This document shows positions 25,521-35,511 of a stretch of 64,000 nt of DNA, in pieces. The translations under genes were made by a program, and so were the position numbers. The stretch lies in assembly GCF_036226505.1 (NCBI RefSeq), contig NZ_CP108484.1, positions 992,001-1,056,000 of the forward strand, in the 5' to 3' direction. The stretch comes from Kitasatospora sp. NBC_01246 (lineage in GTDB: Bacteria > Actinomycetota > Actinomycetes > Streptomycetales > Streptomycetaceae). Below the pieces are notes generated by a model, which was given only the letters and a program-made list of their open reading frames with translations, was not told the origin of the DNA and made no database searches. Within the stretch, counting starts at the first letter, position 1. Each line of letters opens with the position of its first letter.

Positions 25521-28500
25521 ATCTCCTCCACGTACCGCAGCCGGGCGGCCACGTCTCGACGGCGGCGGCGCCCACTCAGGGAGGCCGACAGCAGGGCAAC
25601 GGCCGTGATCGCGGCCGCGAGCAGCAGGGCCGGGCCCAACGGCAGGTCGACCAGCACCTCGGGCACCGGACGGTGGGCGGACGGGGTGAGCACCACCAGC
25701 GGCACCACCAGGTGGACGGTCAGGGCGCCCAGGGCCAGCCCGACCAAGCTGCCCAGCGCGACCAGCACGCCCTGCTCGGCGGCGACCGTCCGGCTCAGCC
25801 GGCGCCGCGGGGTGCCGAGCGCGAGCAGCACGGTGAACTCCCCCGCGCGTTCGCGGGCCGAGGCCGCCGCCGCCGCGGCGAAGCCGATCGCCGCCAGCAC
25901 GGCGCTGACCAGGGCGATCGCGGCGAGCGCGTTCTGCGGCGCGGCACCGATCGGGTCCGCGAGCAGCTCAGCCGCCACCTCGTCGCGGACCACCAGCTGC
26001 TGCCCCCCCGGTTCGGCGCGCAGCTTCGCGGCGGCCGCGGCCGGCACCCCGTCCCCCGGCCCGGTGGCGGGCAGCCACCACTCGGAGACGGCCGGCAGCT
26101 GCCGGCCGCCCGCGCCGATCTGCCGCGCGACGGTGGCCAGGTCGACGACGACCGCCCGGTCCCCGACCACCGGCAGCGACTCGACCACGCCCGTCACCTC
26201 GACCTGCAGCGTGACGCTCGCGAACGGCACCTGGACGAGGTCGCCGACCGCCGCTCCCACCGCGGTCAGATAGGCGCGGGTGGCGACCCCGGAGATCCCC
26301 TTCGGAGCCGGGGCGCCGGCGGGGGCGACGATGGCCTCCGCGCTGTTCCTGCCGCCGTGCCCCTTCTCGTAGTGGAGCTTGAGCAGCTGCCGCTCGCGCT
26401 CGCCCTCCGCCACCGGTAGGACCGCGGAGGAGGACAGCTCGTCGTCCGAGGCGGCGACGGTGGTCCAGGCGAGGCCGGCCGGGGCGGCGACGGGGGTGGC
26501 CGGTCCGGTGGCGCTGTCGGCGAGGCCGATCCGCCCGACGGTCAGCGTGCCGCTGAGCGGGACGACGCGGTCCGAGCCGAACACCACGACCAGCCCGGCC
26601 ATCGTGAGCGGCGCGGCGGCGGAGCCGACCGGCGCGCCGGTCAGCGCCGAGAGGTCGGCGGTGGCCACCGCGCCGCCCTGCTCGGGGACCCCGGCCAGCG
26701 GGGCCCGGAAGGTGGCGCCGAACCGGTCGCGCAGCATCAGCCAGACCTCGGGGCGCGCGTCTGCCTGGGCGGCCGGCACATTGGTGAGCTCGACGTCGAT
26801 GCGCCGGGGGCTGCCCGGCAGCGGGAGCCCGGCCTGCGCCCCGGTCGGGGCCGGCCCGGCCAGCGGCGCGAACACCTCCCGGGCGCTCTGCCCGCCCAGC
26901 AGGTCCGCCCGCACCGGCACCCGGTCCGCGAACCCGGCGGCGTCCAGCGCCAGCAGCTGACCCGCCGCACCGCCCGGCAGCGAACTCTCCTGCCGGACCA
27001 CCGGAACCAGCCGCTCACCGCCCGGCAGCGCCCCGTACCGGCCGCCCTGCCCCATCGACGCCGTCGCCGACCCGAAGATCCGCAGACCGCCCGCCGACAC
27101 GAAGTCCGCCTGGTCCCGCTGCGATCCCGACCAGCTGGCATGCTGACCCAGCGCCAGCACCCCCGTCGACACCGCCAGCACCAGCAGCAGCACCGGCCCC
27201 GCGGCGCGCCCGGGCCGGCGTGCCAGCTGCCACCCCGCCAGGGCCGGCGCCAGGCCCCGGCCCCGCGCCGCCAGCCTGCCGCCCAGCCGGGCGGCGAACG
27301 GCAGCAGCCGCAGCACCAGCAGGGTGCCGGCGCACAGCAGCAGCGTCGGAGCCGCCACCAGCACCGGGTCCAGGCCCAGCTCGCCGTCGGAATCCGCCGA
27401 CAGCCCGCCGCTGTAACGCGCCAGCTGGAAGTAGGCCAGCACCGCCAGCGCCACCACCGCGAGGTCGGCACCCGAGCGCACCGCGCCCGCCACCAGCGCC
27501 TGCCGGCGCCCCGCCCGGCGCAGCACCGCGCCACCCGCGCCGCGGAACACCGCCGGAGCCGCCGTCAGCACCACACAGGCCAGCGCGCACACACCCGCGA
27601 CCGGCCACAAGGTCCAGCTCAGACCGGTGTCCAGCGGCACCCGGGACAACGCGCCGAACCGGGTCAGCGCCCGCAGCAGCACCGGGACCAGCAACGGCGC
27701 CAGCACCGCCGCCGGCAGCGCCAGCAGCACCGACTCCGCCGCCGAGAACGCGCCCAGCCGCACACCCGAGGCACCGCGCGCCGCGAGCAGGGCGTTCTCC
27801 CCCACCTGCCGGGCCGCCATCAGGTGCACCACCAGCAGCAGCACCGCGGCGGCGAGCACCACCAGTTGCAGCGCGCCGATCAGCAGGGTGGAGCGGGCGA
27901 CCAGCGCGCTGGAGTCCAGTTCCTGGAGGAACAGCGGCAGTTCGGTCGAGACCTGGAGGCCGGCCGAGGTGCCGAGCTCCGCGGCGAGGCCCGCGGCACG
28001 GTCCCGGACGGCGTCGGCCTCGGCGGCGCGGACGGTGGAGAAGTCGGCGCCGAGCAGCCAGCTCCGGCCGTTCTGCGGAACGCCGGCGGCGGTGAAGGCG
28101 CTGTCGTCGACCAGCAGCGGCCCGTAGGTGGTGAAGCCGCCGACCAGGATCTCGCGGCCGCCCACCGGGTCCAACCGCCAGTACGGGTCGGCGAGATCGG
28201 TGGCGCGGTAGACGCCCGTGAGCCGGACGGTGAGAAGCGCGCCGCTCAGGCGGTCGTCCAGCCGGACCTCGGCGGGCAGCGCCCCGGCGCTCAGGCCCAG
28301 CCTCGCGAGCGCCGCCTGTGGCACGGCCGCCTGGACCGGCCCGGCCCCGGACGCGGCCGCCGCCGGCCACGCGCCCGCCACCAGGGTGACCCGGTCGTGG
28401 TCGAGCGTGGCGAGCAGGGTGAGATCGGTCTGCTTCGCGGCGGCCTGGCCGGCGGCGGGAGCGGCGGCGGTGGCGGCGGCCGGAAGGCCGTAGGAGCGGC

Positions 28501-28795
28501 TGCGGGTCAGGCTCTCGTGGTGCACGGGCAGTCCGCCGAAGAGCCGGCCGGCGTAGCCGGCGACCGCCGCGTCGTCGGCGGCCCGCTTGTCCTGGCCGTG
28601 CTCGGCCTTGACCAGAACGGTGGTCCGGGCGGCCTGGCCGGGTGCCTGGAGCGCCTGCCGCAGCCCCGCCTCCCCCACGGTGCGGTTGAAGGCCACCAGC
28701 GCGGTGAGCACCGCCGTGGTGATCAGCACCGTGAGCAGGACGGCGCCGGCCAACGGCAACCGCCCGCGCAGACGGCGCACGACGAAGCCGAGCAT
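25517..28795 (-). CDS. FtsX-like ABC transporter permease (large), first gene of operon
   Basis: 1092 residues. Start ATG 28795 with GGGGGAGG; the N-terminus MLGFVVRRLRGRLPLAGAVL is a typical permease leader helix. Two large extracellular segments and about ten helices are seen (for example LVVLAAAVLLLVVHLMAARQ and ALLLAAAITAVALLSASLSG). It is homologous in layout to the downstream permease, so the operon probably encodes a heterodimer. It is divergent from the second ATPase gene at 29152, which may also serve it. Confidence 0.82.
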   Translation of the reverse strand: MLGFVVRRLRGRLPLAGAVLLTVLITTAVLTALVAFNRTVGEAGLRQALQAPGQAARTTVLVKAEHGQDKRAADDAAVAGYAGRLFGGLPVHHESLTRSRSYGLPAAATAAAPAAGQAAAKQTDLTLLATLDHDRVTLVAGAWPAAAASGAGPVQAAVPQAALARLGLSAGALPAEVRLDDRLSGALLTVRLTGVYRATDLADPYWRLDPVGGREILVGGFTTYGPLLVDDSAFTAAGVPQNGRSWLLGADFSTVRAAEADAVRDRAAGLAAELGTSAGLQVSTELPLFLQELDSSALVARSTLLIGALQLVVLAAAVLLLVVHLMAARQVGENALLAARGASGVRLGAFSAAESVLLALPAAVLAPLLVPVLLRALTRFGALSRVPLDTGLSWTLWPVAGVCALACVVLTAAPAVFRGAGGAVLRRAGRRQALVAGAVRSGADLAVVALAVLAYFQLARYSGGLSADSDGELGLDPVLVAAPTLLLCAGTLLVLRLLPFAARLGGRLAARGRGLAPALAGWQLARRPGRAAGPVLLLVLAVSTGVLALGQHASWSGSQRDQADFVSAGGLRIFGSATASMGQGGRYGALPGGERLVPVVRQESSLPGGAAGQLLALDAAGFADRVPVRADLLGGQSAREVFAPLAGPAPTGAQAGLPLPGSPRRIDVELTNVPAAQADARPEVWLMLRDRFGATFRAPLAGVPEQGGAVATADLSALTGAPVGSAAAPLTMAGLVVVFGSDRVVPLSGTLTVGRIGLADSATGPATPVAAPAGLAWTTVAASDDELSSSAVLPVAEGERERQLLKLHYEKGHGGRNSAEAIVAPAGAPAPKGISGVATRAYLTAVGAAVGDLVQVPFASVTLQVEVTGVVESLPVVGDRAVVVDLATVARQIGAGGRQLPAVSEWWLPATGPGDGVPAAAAAKLRAEPGGQQLVVRDEVAAELLADPIGAAPQNALAAIALVSAVLAAIGFAAAAAASARERAGEFTVLLALGTPRRRLSRTVAAEQGVLVALGSLVGLALGALTVHLVVPLVVLTPSAHRPVPEVLVDLPLGPALLLAAAITAVALLSASLSGRRRRRDVAARLRYVEEM

Positions 28796-29151
28796 CCTGT
28801 TGCCTCCCCCGGAACATCCCGGTCGCGCCCGGCGCCGCCGTCCGGGCACTCTCCAGCCACGGGATGGACGCCTGTTACGCACCGCTACGGTGATCACCGG
28901 CGCTTGATCACCGGATAGCGGACGATGCTGTCAGATTCGCTCTTCAAACGGAAGGGACTTGCGCGAATCATGTAACTAGTGAGCAAATTCTCCGCGTTGG
29001 CAGTACATCGGACCCCCACCCGGCGAGACAGGAACAACGGGCCGGCCGTGGCACGCGGTTCAGCGTTCGATCAGAATGCCATGCACACCTCAGCTTGAAC
29101 GCCCGTCATCAGTACTTCACTTCAGTCGAGGAACACCCAGGGGGACGCCCA
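28796..29151. promoter_or_regulatory. Divergent promoter region of the ABC transporter genes
   Basis: 356 bases without a gene. 28915-29000 is clearly richer in A/T than its surroundings (for example AATCATGTAACTAGTGAGC), which suggests the promoters of both divergent transcripts. I see no strong inverted repeat. Confidence 0.45.
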
Positions 29152-29862
29152 ATGACGCAGCAACCGGCCGCCACCGTCACCACCGACATGGTCACCGTCA
29201 CCGACCTCACCCACAGCTTCGGCACCGGCGACCGCACCGTCCACGCCCTGCGCGGCGTCTCCTTCACCGCACGGCGCGGCGAACTCACCGCCCTCAAGGG
29301 CCGCTCCGGCTCCGGGAAGACCACCCTCCTCAACCTCGTCGGCGGCCTCGACACCCCCACCGGCGGCACCATCACCCTCGACGGCACCGACCTCGCCGGC
29401 CTCGACGAGAACCAGCGGCTCGCCCTGCGCCGCGACCGCATCGGCTTCGTGTTCCAGTCCTTCGGCCTCATCCCCGTCCTCACCGCGAGCGAGAACGTCG
29501 GGATCCCGATGCGCCTGCGCAACGTCCCGACCCCCCAGCGCGAGGAGCGCGCCCGCACCCTCCTCGCCCTCGTCGGCCTGAGCGACCACGCCAACCAGCG
29601 CCCCGCCGAACTCTCCGGCGGACAGCAGCAACGCGTCGCCATCGCCCGGGCCCTGGCCAACCAGCCCGACCTCATCATCGCCGACGAACCCACCGGCCAA
29701 CTCGACTCCGAGACCGGCCGCGCCATCATGGAACTGCTGCGCGCCGTCGTCCGCAGCGAAGGCGTCACCGCCCTCGTCGCCACCCACGACCCCACCCTCA
29801 TGGAACTCGCCGACCACGTGATCGAACTCCACGACGGCCGGATCACCGAACCCACCCCCTGA
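29152..29862 (+). CDS. ABC transporter ATPase (MacB/LolD-type)
   Basis: 236 residues. Walker A LKGRSGSGKTTLLNL, Q-loop IGFVFQSFGLIP, signature LSGGQQQRVAIA, Walker B LIIADEPTGQLDSE and H-loop ATHDP are all intact. It is the usual length for a LolD/MacB ATPase and lacks the AbrB-like tail of the gene at 21494. ATG 29152 has AGGGGGA upstream. It is divergent from the permease operon and is followed by a strong hairpin, so it is a single-gene transcript that may share the permeases. Confidence 0.87.
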   Translation: MTQQPAATVTTDMVTVTDLTHSFGTGDRTVHALRGVSFTARRGELTALKGRSGSGKTTLLNLVGGLDTPTGGTITLDGTDLAGLDENQRLALRRDRIGFVFQSFGLIPVLTASENVGIPMRLRNVPTPQREERARTLLALVGLSDHANQRPAELSGGQQQRVAIARALANQPDLIIADEPTGQLDSETGRAIMELLRAVVRSEGVTALVATHDPTLMELADHVIELHDGRITEPTP

Positions 29863-29883
29863 CCCCGTGGGTCGGCCCTTTCG

Positions 29884-29923
29884 GGGCAGCGGACCGTGCC
29901 CGGAGAGGCACGGCCCGCTGCCC
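29884..29923 (+). terminator. Hairpin terminator after ABC ATPase
   Basis: GGGCAGCGGACCGTGCC (29884-29900), loop CGGAGA, GGCACGGCCCGCTGCCC (29907-29923): a 17-bp stem with a single A-C mismatch, 21 bases past the stop. Confidence 0.8.
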
Positions 29924-29960
29924 GGCCGGCCCCGGTCCACCCGCTCAGAGCGCCCTGAAC

Positions 29961-30236
29961 TCAGAGCACCCTGAGCGCGGACTCGCAGGCGCGGCACCGA
30001 CGGGTCCGCTGGGACGGCGGGTACCAGGGCTGTCCCGGTCCGGACGGCCGGTAGTTCTCGCGCTCCAGGTCGCCCGTGCCGATCCCGCAGAACGTGACCG
30101 GCCCCGGGTCCTCCGGCACCTCCGGGTCGGCCGGGGCCGCGTGCACCCAGCGGATCCGGGCGCCCACGTCGACCTCTCCCGCGTCCAGCACCTCCGTGGA
30201 CGGCTCCAGCTCGACCAGTACGATCACTCCGCTCAT
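29961..30236 (-). CDS. Small hypothetical protein with C-terminal Cys motif
   Basis: 91 residues starting MSGVIVLVELEPSTEVLDAG. The middle is acidic and Pro-rich (ADPEVPEDPGP), and the end has RTRRCRACESALRVL with a CxxC that could bind zinc together with the Cys of TFCGIG. No family is recognised. GAGG lies almost directly before the ATG, which weakens the start; GTG three codons in is an alternative. The nearest gene on the same strand is the decayed reading frame at 30568. Confidence 0.45.
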   Translation of the reverse strand: MSGVIVLVELEPSTEVLDAGEVDVGARIRWVHAAPADPEVPEDPGPVTFCGIGTGDLERENYRPSGPGQPWYPPSQRTRRCRACESALRVL

Positions 30237-30567
30237 ACCTCGACCCTGCCCCCGCCCCGCACCGGCCGCATCCCGACCGCCGGGGCGGCGCCCGGAATCC
30301 CCGCCGGAGCGAATACCGGAATCCGGAGCCGGACCCGCCGGGATCCGCCCCGCACCGGAATTCCCGCGGGCCCGGACAAGGCGGAGCGCATTCCGAAGTA
30401 CGGCGGCTTGCAATTCCCGACCCGCACCGCCGAGCGGCCGAAATCCCCCCGCCACCAGGGCCTCACCGCGGAACACCCGATCCGTCGCCGGGAATCACCC
30501 CTGCCCCGGGAATACGCTTCCCCGGACGGGAGCGCGGGGCGCCGGGCGGCGGCGGACTGGGCATTCC
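30237..30567. other. Intergenic stretch, no gene recognised
   Basis: 331 bases between the small Cys protein and a decayed coding region. It is rich in CCGGAAT-type motifs (GGAATCC, CGGAATT). I see no convincing reading frame, hairpin or RNA. Confidence 0.5.
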
Positions 30568-30836
30568 TCAGGCGCGCTGCCGGTCGATCTCGGCCTGGGC
30601 CTGCCTGGCCGCGTCGGCGAGGATCTGCGCCGCGTCTCCCCCGCCGACGACCTTGACGGCGGCCGCCGCGAACAGGGTGTTCACCGTGCGATGTCGCTGG
30701 TCGCGGGCGGGCCGCTGATCCAGGTGGCCGGCCGCACCGGGTCGAGCAGACCCATCGCGTCGGGAACGATCTGGTCGGCACGGTCGGCCGCCTCCCGCTC
30801 GCCGCCGCCGTGCTCCCGGACGGGCCCCGCGGGTGA
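30568..30836 (-). pseudogene. Frameshifted C-terminal remnant, possibly an ABC solute-binding protein
   Basis: Reading down the minus strand, ADQIVPDAMGLLDPVRPATW and ISGPPATSDIA run into a stop, while the next frame continues TVNTLFAAAAVKVVGGG and ILADAARQAQAEIDRQRA to a stop at 30568. Joined, they look like the end of a sugar-type solute-binding lipoprotein, with one base lost near 30686. The N-terminal part is absent. The family call is tentative; the frame break is seen directly. Confidence 0.45.
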
Positions 30837-30859
30837 CGCTCGCTCGCTCGGCGGCGGCA

Positions 30860-31402
30860 TCACCGCTCCGGGATGCGGCCGCACATCACGTTGCCGGGCT
30901 CCGCCGGGTCGGCGCTGATCCAGAACTGCGCCCACAGGAGCGCGAAGTCGGCCCGGCTGAGGTACCCGTCACCGTCCAGGTCGAGCAGCTCGAAGACGTC
31001 GTCGGTCGCCACGCTCCGGCCGTGCCAGGTGTCGACCAGACTGCGGTGCTCGGCGCGCGAGATGCGGCCGTCCCCGTTCTCGTCCACGGCGTCGAAGACG
31101 GTGTCGGCCGTCGCCGTGACGACTTCGCGCAGGGCGGGGAGCCGGTCGACGAGCGCCAGGAACTCGTCCATGTCGACCGTGCCGTCGTGGTCGGTGTCGG
31201 CGACCGTGCGCAGGTGGTCCCACCAGCCCGTCATGAGCGCCTCGACCCTGGCCCTCAGCCCCGCGTCCCGCTGGACGGCCGGCAGTCGGCTCCACCGCTC
31301 CGCCAGGGCCCCGAAGTCGCTCTGCCGCAGGCAGCCGTCCCCGTCCGTGTCGAACGCGGCGAAGACGTTGCGGAGCTTGCGCTGCTGGAACTCGCTGGCC
31401 AT
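30860..31402 (-). CDS. EF-hand calcium-binding protein (four motifs)
   Basis: 180 residues with four canonical EF-hand loops: DTDGDGCLRQSDF, DTDHDGTVDMDEF, DENGDGRISRAEH and DLDGDGYLSRADF. All keep the Asp/Asn ligands at positions 1, 3 and 5 and the Gly at 6; the third ends in His where Glu or Asp is usual. It resembles calerythrin-type sarcoplasmic calcium-binding proteins of actinomycetes, which act as cytoplasmic calcium buffers or sensors. ATG 31402 has GGGGGAGG upstream. It is divergent from the unknown gene at 31663. Confidence 0.9.
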   Translation of the reverse strand: MASEFQQRKLRNVFAAFDTDGDGCLRQSDFGALAERWSRLPAVQRDAGLRARVEALMTGWWDHLRTVADTDHDGTVDMDEFLALVDRLPALREVVTATADTVFDAVDENGDGRISRAEHRSLVDTWHGRSVATDDVFELLDLDGDGYLSRADFALLWAQFWISADPAEPGNVMCGRIPER

Positions 31403-31662
31403 CGACGGGCCTCCCCCGTGCCGAACCGCTGCCGTACCGAAACCACTGCCGTACCGGACCGCTGCGCCACCACGCGTGGCGACAGGATGGTGACGATAAG
31501 CGGCCGAAGCGGGCACCCGCCGGACTTCGGCGAAGAACGGGAGAATCCCGCCAGATCCGCCGCCACCTGTGCTAGAAGCCGCCCCACCCGGGGAGTTGGG
31601 CGACCCTGCGGCCGGGGTACGTGCCGGGGACGGCGCTCGGCCGGGCGGGGAAGGAGCAGACT

Positions 31663-33012
31663 GTGTCGGAGCAACGGCGGTCCGTCCTGCGGTACACCTG
31701 GCGCGGGAGCGAACGGGTGGCGACCGAGGTCGTCGCCTACGGCGTCGAGGGCGAGCCGCTGCCCGGCCGCCCGGGTGTGCCCCCGTGGGAGGCCGTCGGG
31801 GGGCGCACCACCGACCGGGTGCGCCTGACGGTGACGGACGACGAGGTGCGCCGCTGGCAGGACGCGCTCGCCGCCTACGTCCGCGCGGTCGATTCGGCCT
31901 CCGCCCGGCTCAGGGAGGTCTGGGCGAAGGTTTCCCGCCGGGGCGCGCTCAGGAGGGTTCCGGGAGCCCGTCGGCGCGGGGCGGTGCGCCTGGGCCGCGC
32001 CGAGGAGGTGTACACCGCCCACCTGGCGGCCGCCACCCTGGCCTACCGTCCGGTGCGTCAGGAGGTCGAGGCACGCGTCGCGGTGGCGCGGGAGGAGGAA
32101 CGAGCGGTCCGCGCTCGCGAGCGGGACCGCGCGGAGGCCGCACGGCCGGCCCACATCGCCGCCCTGCGGCAGTGGAAGCAGCGGTGGACCGACCTCGCCC
32201 GGGCGGCGGACCTCCGGACGTGGACCTGGCGCTACGAGGAGCAGACCCTCCTCGTCCTTCCCCAGGACGCCGGCCGGCCCGGGCAAGCGGCGCTGACCGC
32301 GCGCGAGGTGGCGAAGCTCCTCGTCGTACTGGCCGGACGCGGGTGCACCCGGGTGGAGTGGGAGCGGGAGGCCCGCCGCTCGGTGGAGGAGATCGTCGGC
32401 CCCGGACAGTTCCCCGCATGGTGGCGGGACGTGCTGAGCGCGACGGTGAACACCCGGACCCGGGAGGCGGCGGAGCAGGAGATCACGTCCACGGCCGAAC
32501 GGCTGGGCGCCGCCCTCGACACGGCCGGCCGACCCGGCATGCGGGTCTTCACCGTGGGCAGCCAGCAGTCCGTGTCCGGCTGGCACCTCGCCCTCGACCG
32601 GCCGCCGCGCCTCACCCGGCCGGGCGTCGAGCTGCCGGTCGTCCCCTCGGAGCCCGCCAATCGCGGCTGGAGACTCTGGAACTACGACGGCAGGGTCCTC
32701 CCCTACGACACGCTGACCCTGACGCTCGACCGGTCGCGGCGCGATCCGGTCGGCTTCGCCGAGGTGACGAAGGAGATCGTCTACAGCACCTTCACGCGCT
32801 CGGTGTGGTACCGCCGGACCCCGGCTCAGTTCGCCCGGTCGTTCCTCGACGACGAGGCCAGGCACTACAGCCCCTGGCACGAGAACGACCTGAGCTTCCG
32901 CCTCGCCGACCACGCGGACGCCCGCGAGTTCGTGCCCTACGTCATGGCGCTCGCAGGCATGGTGACGTCCGCCCTCCTCGGCGTCGCCCAGCACCACGGT
33001 GTGGCGCTCTGA
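31663..33012 (+). CDS. Conserved-looking hypothetical protein with coiled-coil segment
   Basis: 449 residues, not recognised. The GTG start has AAGGAG seven bases upstream. Residues about 130-180 are rich in Glu/Arg/Ala with heptad character (VRQEVEARVAVAREEERAVR), which suggests a coiled coil. The rest is globular with many Trp (RTWTWRYEEQT; WHENDLSFRLADH) and no transmembrane segment or catalytic motif I can name. It is a single gene between the EF-hand gene and the terpene-cyclase remnant. Codon use is like that of its neighbours. Confidence 0.7.
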   Translation: MSEQRRSVLRYTWRGSERVATEVVAYGVEGEPLPGRPGVPPWEAVGGRTTDRVRLTVTDDEVRRWQDALAAYVRAVDSASARLREVWAKVSRRGALRRVPGARRRGAVRLGRAEEVYTAHLAAATLAYRPVRQEVEARVAVAREEERAVRARERDRAEAARPAHIAALRQWKQRWTDLARAADLRTWTWRYEEQTLLVLPQDAGRPGQAALTAREVAKLLVVLAGRGCTRVEWEREARRSVEEIVGPGQFPAWWRDVLSATVNTRTREAAEQEITSTAERLGAALDTAGRPGMRVFTVGSQQSVSGWHLALDRPPRLTRPGVELPVVPSEPANRGWRLWNYDGRVLPYDTLTLTLDRSRRDPVGFAEVTKEIVYSTFTRSVWYRRTPAQFARSFLDDEARHYSPWHENDLSFRLADHADAREFVPYVMALAGMVTSALLGVAQHHGVAL

Positions 33013-33160
33013 CCGGCTTCAGGCCGGTGGACTCGGCGAAGGCCACGGCGCCGGCGCCGACCGCCGGGACCGGCGTGGCCGGCCGTCGGTCGGGGCCCGC
33101 CAGGCGGCGCGGAGTCACGCGCCGACGGCGTACCGGCGGGTCTGCGGGTACCTGGCGTGA

Positions 33161-33466
33161 TCACCCGCCAGCCAGTCCGTCGTCCGCGCAGGCCGGCAGC
33201 GCCCGGTGGGCGTCCGGGGTGTTGCCGTCGCGTTCGACCTCGCTCTCCTGGCGGTGGGAGTAGAGGTCGTTGCGCAGGTCCAGGTTGTCCGCGAAGGCGT
33301 CGATGAGTGCCTGCACGGTGGGATGGCCGGGCAGTTCCGCCGGGAGGTCCCGCCCGTGGGCGTAGCGGGGCAGGATCGTGGAGAGCGAGGTCCCGGCGGG
33401 TCGGCGGCGCGTCCGGAGGTACTCCACCGGGTCGGGGACGCGGCCGTGGAGGGTGTTCGACAGCGG
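33161..33466 (-). pseudogene. Remnant of a terpene cyclase (geosmin/methylisoborneol-synthase-like)
   Basis: About 100 codons. VPDPVEYLRTRRRPAGTSLS matches the helix before the active site of class I bacterial terpene cyclases, and LRNDLYSHRQESEVERDGN matches their second metal-binding (NSE) motif, usually NDxxSxxxE. A Pro/Asp tail then ends the frame. The first metal-binding (aspartate-rich) half and the rest of the enzyme are missing. It directly follows the rho gene on the same strand. It is a genuine fragment but cannot be active alone. Confidence 0.65.
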
Positions 33467-33498
33467 TAGGCCGTCAGCGGTCCGCGGGTGTCTTCGGT

Positions 33499-34881
<1,383 letters not shown>

Positions 34882-35429
34882 GAGAAGGTACTCCTGTGCT
34901 GTCGGATGATGGCGAAGGGTGAGGGGCGCCGGGCGGCCCCGGTGGGGCGGCAGGAACCGGCGACGAGCTGTTCGGCCCGGCGGGGCGCCCGGAGCGGGCT
35001 GCGGCGGTGCTCGGGCGGGACACGCGGCCCCGGCGCGGCCACGAAGGGGCCGGGCACACGAAGGGGCTGAACAGGGGAAGTTGGCTGCCTGCCGGGCGGG
35101 CACCAGTCGGGTGCCGGCGATGCGTCGGGCAGGAGACCGCCGGAGGAAGCGGTTGGTATGACGGGATCCGGGCCGCTACGGCGGGGACTTCGGTGTGCAG
35201 TGCGCCTGGTTCCCGCACCCTGAGGGTGGGCTTCCAGCATCGCCATAGGCAGGGTAGCACCTCGGGGTCTCGGCGTGACGCGGCATTTCCGTGCCACCCG
35301 GCCCCGGTGCCGGCACCGGGGTACCCGCTGCCGCCCGCCCCTGCCCGGGGTACCAGCTGTCCCCGCCCCTGCGCGGACGGGTGCGGTGAGCGGGGCGCGC
35401 CGGCGTACCACCCACCCCTCGCCCCTCTG
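34882..35429. other. Long gene-free leader upstream of rho
   Basis: About 550 bases between the rho start and the promoter of the divergent phospholipase gene. Reading frames exist on both strands, but none has a ribosome site or recognisable protein. On the minus strand it may be a long 5' leader of rho. No clear attenuator hairpin was found by eye. Confidence 0.45.
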
Positions 35430-35462
35430 TTGACCGGCTCATGATCACTCTTAATGATCATG
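35430..35462 (+). promoter_or_regulatory. Promoter with overlapping operator for the phospholipase D-like gene
   Basis: TTGACC (35430-35435), 16-base spacer, TAATGA (35452-35457) is a good vegetative promoter. The perfect inverted repeat CATGATCA-CTCTTAA-TGATCATG (35440-35462) covers the -10 region, as a repressor site would. The gene starts 50 bases downstream. Confidence 0.65.
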
Positions 35463-35511
35463 GGCAGTACAGTGACCTCCTGTATCGATGTGTCGACAGA
35501 GGGGGATACAG

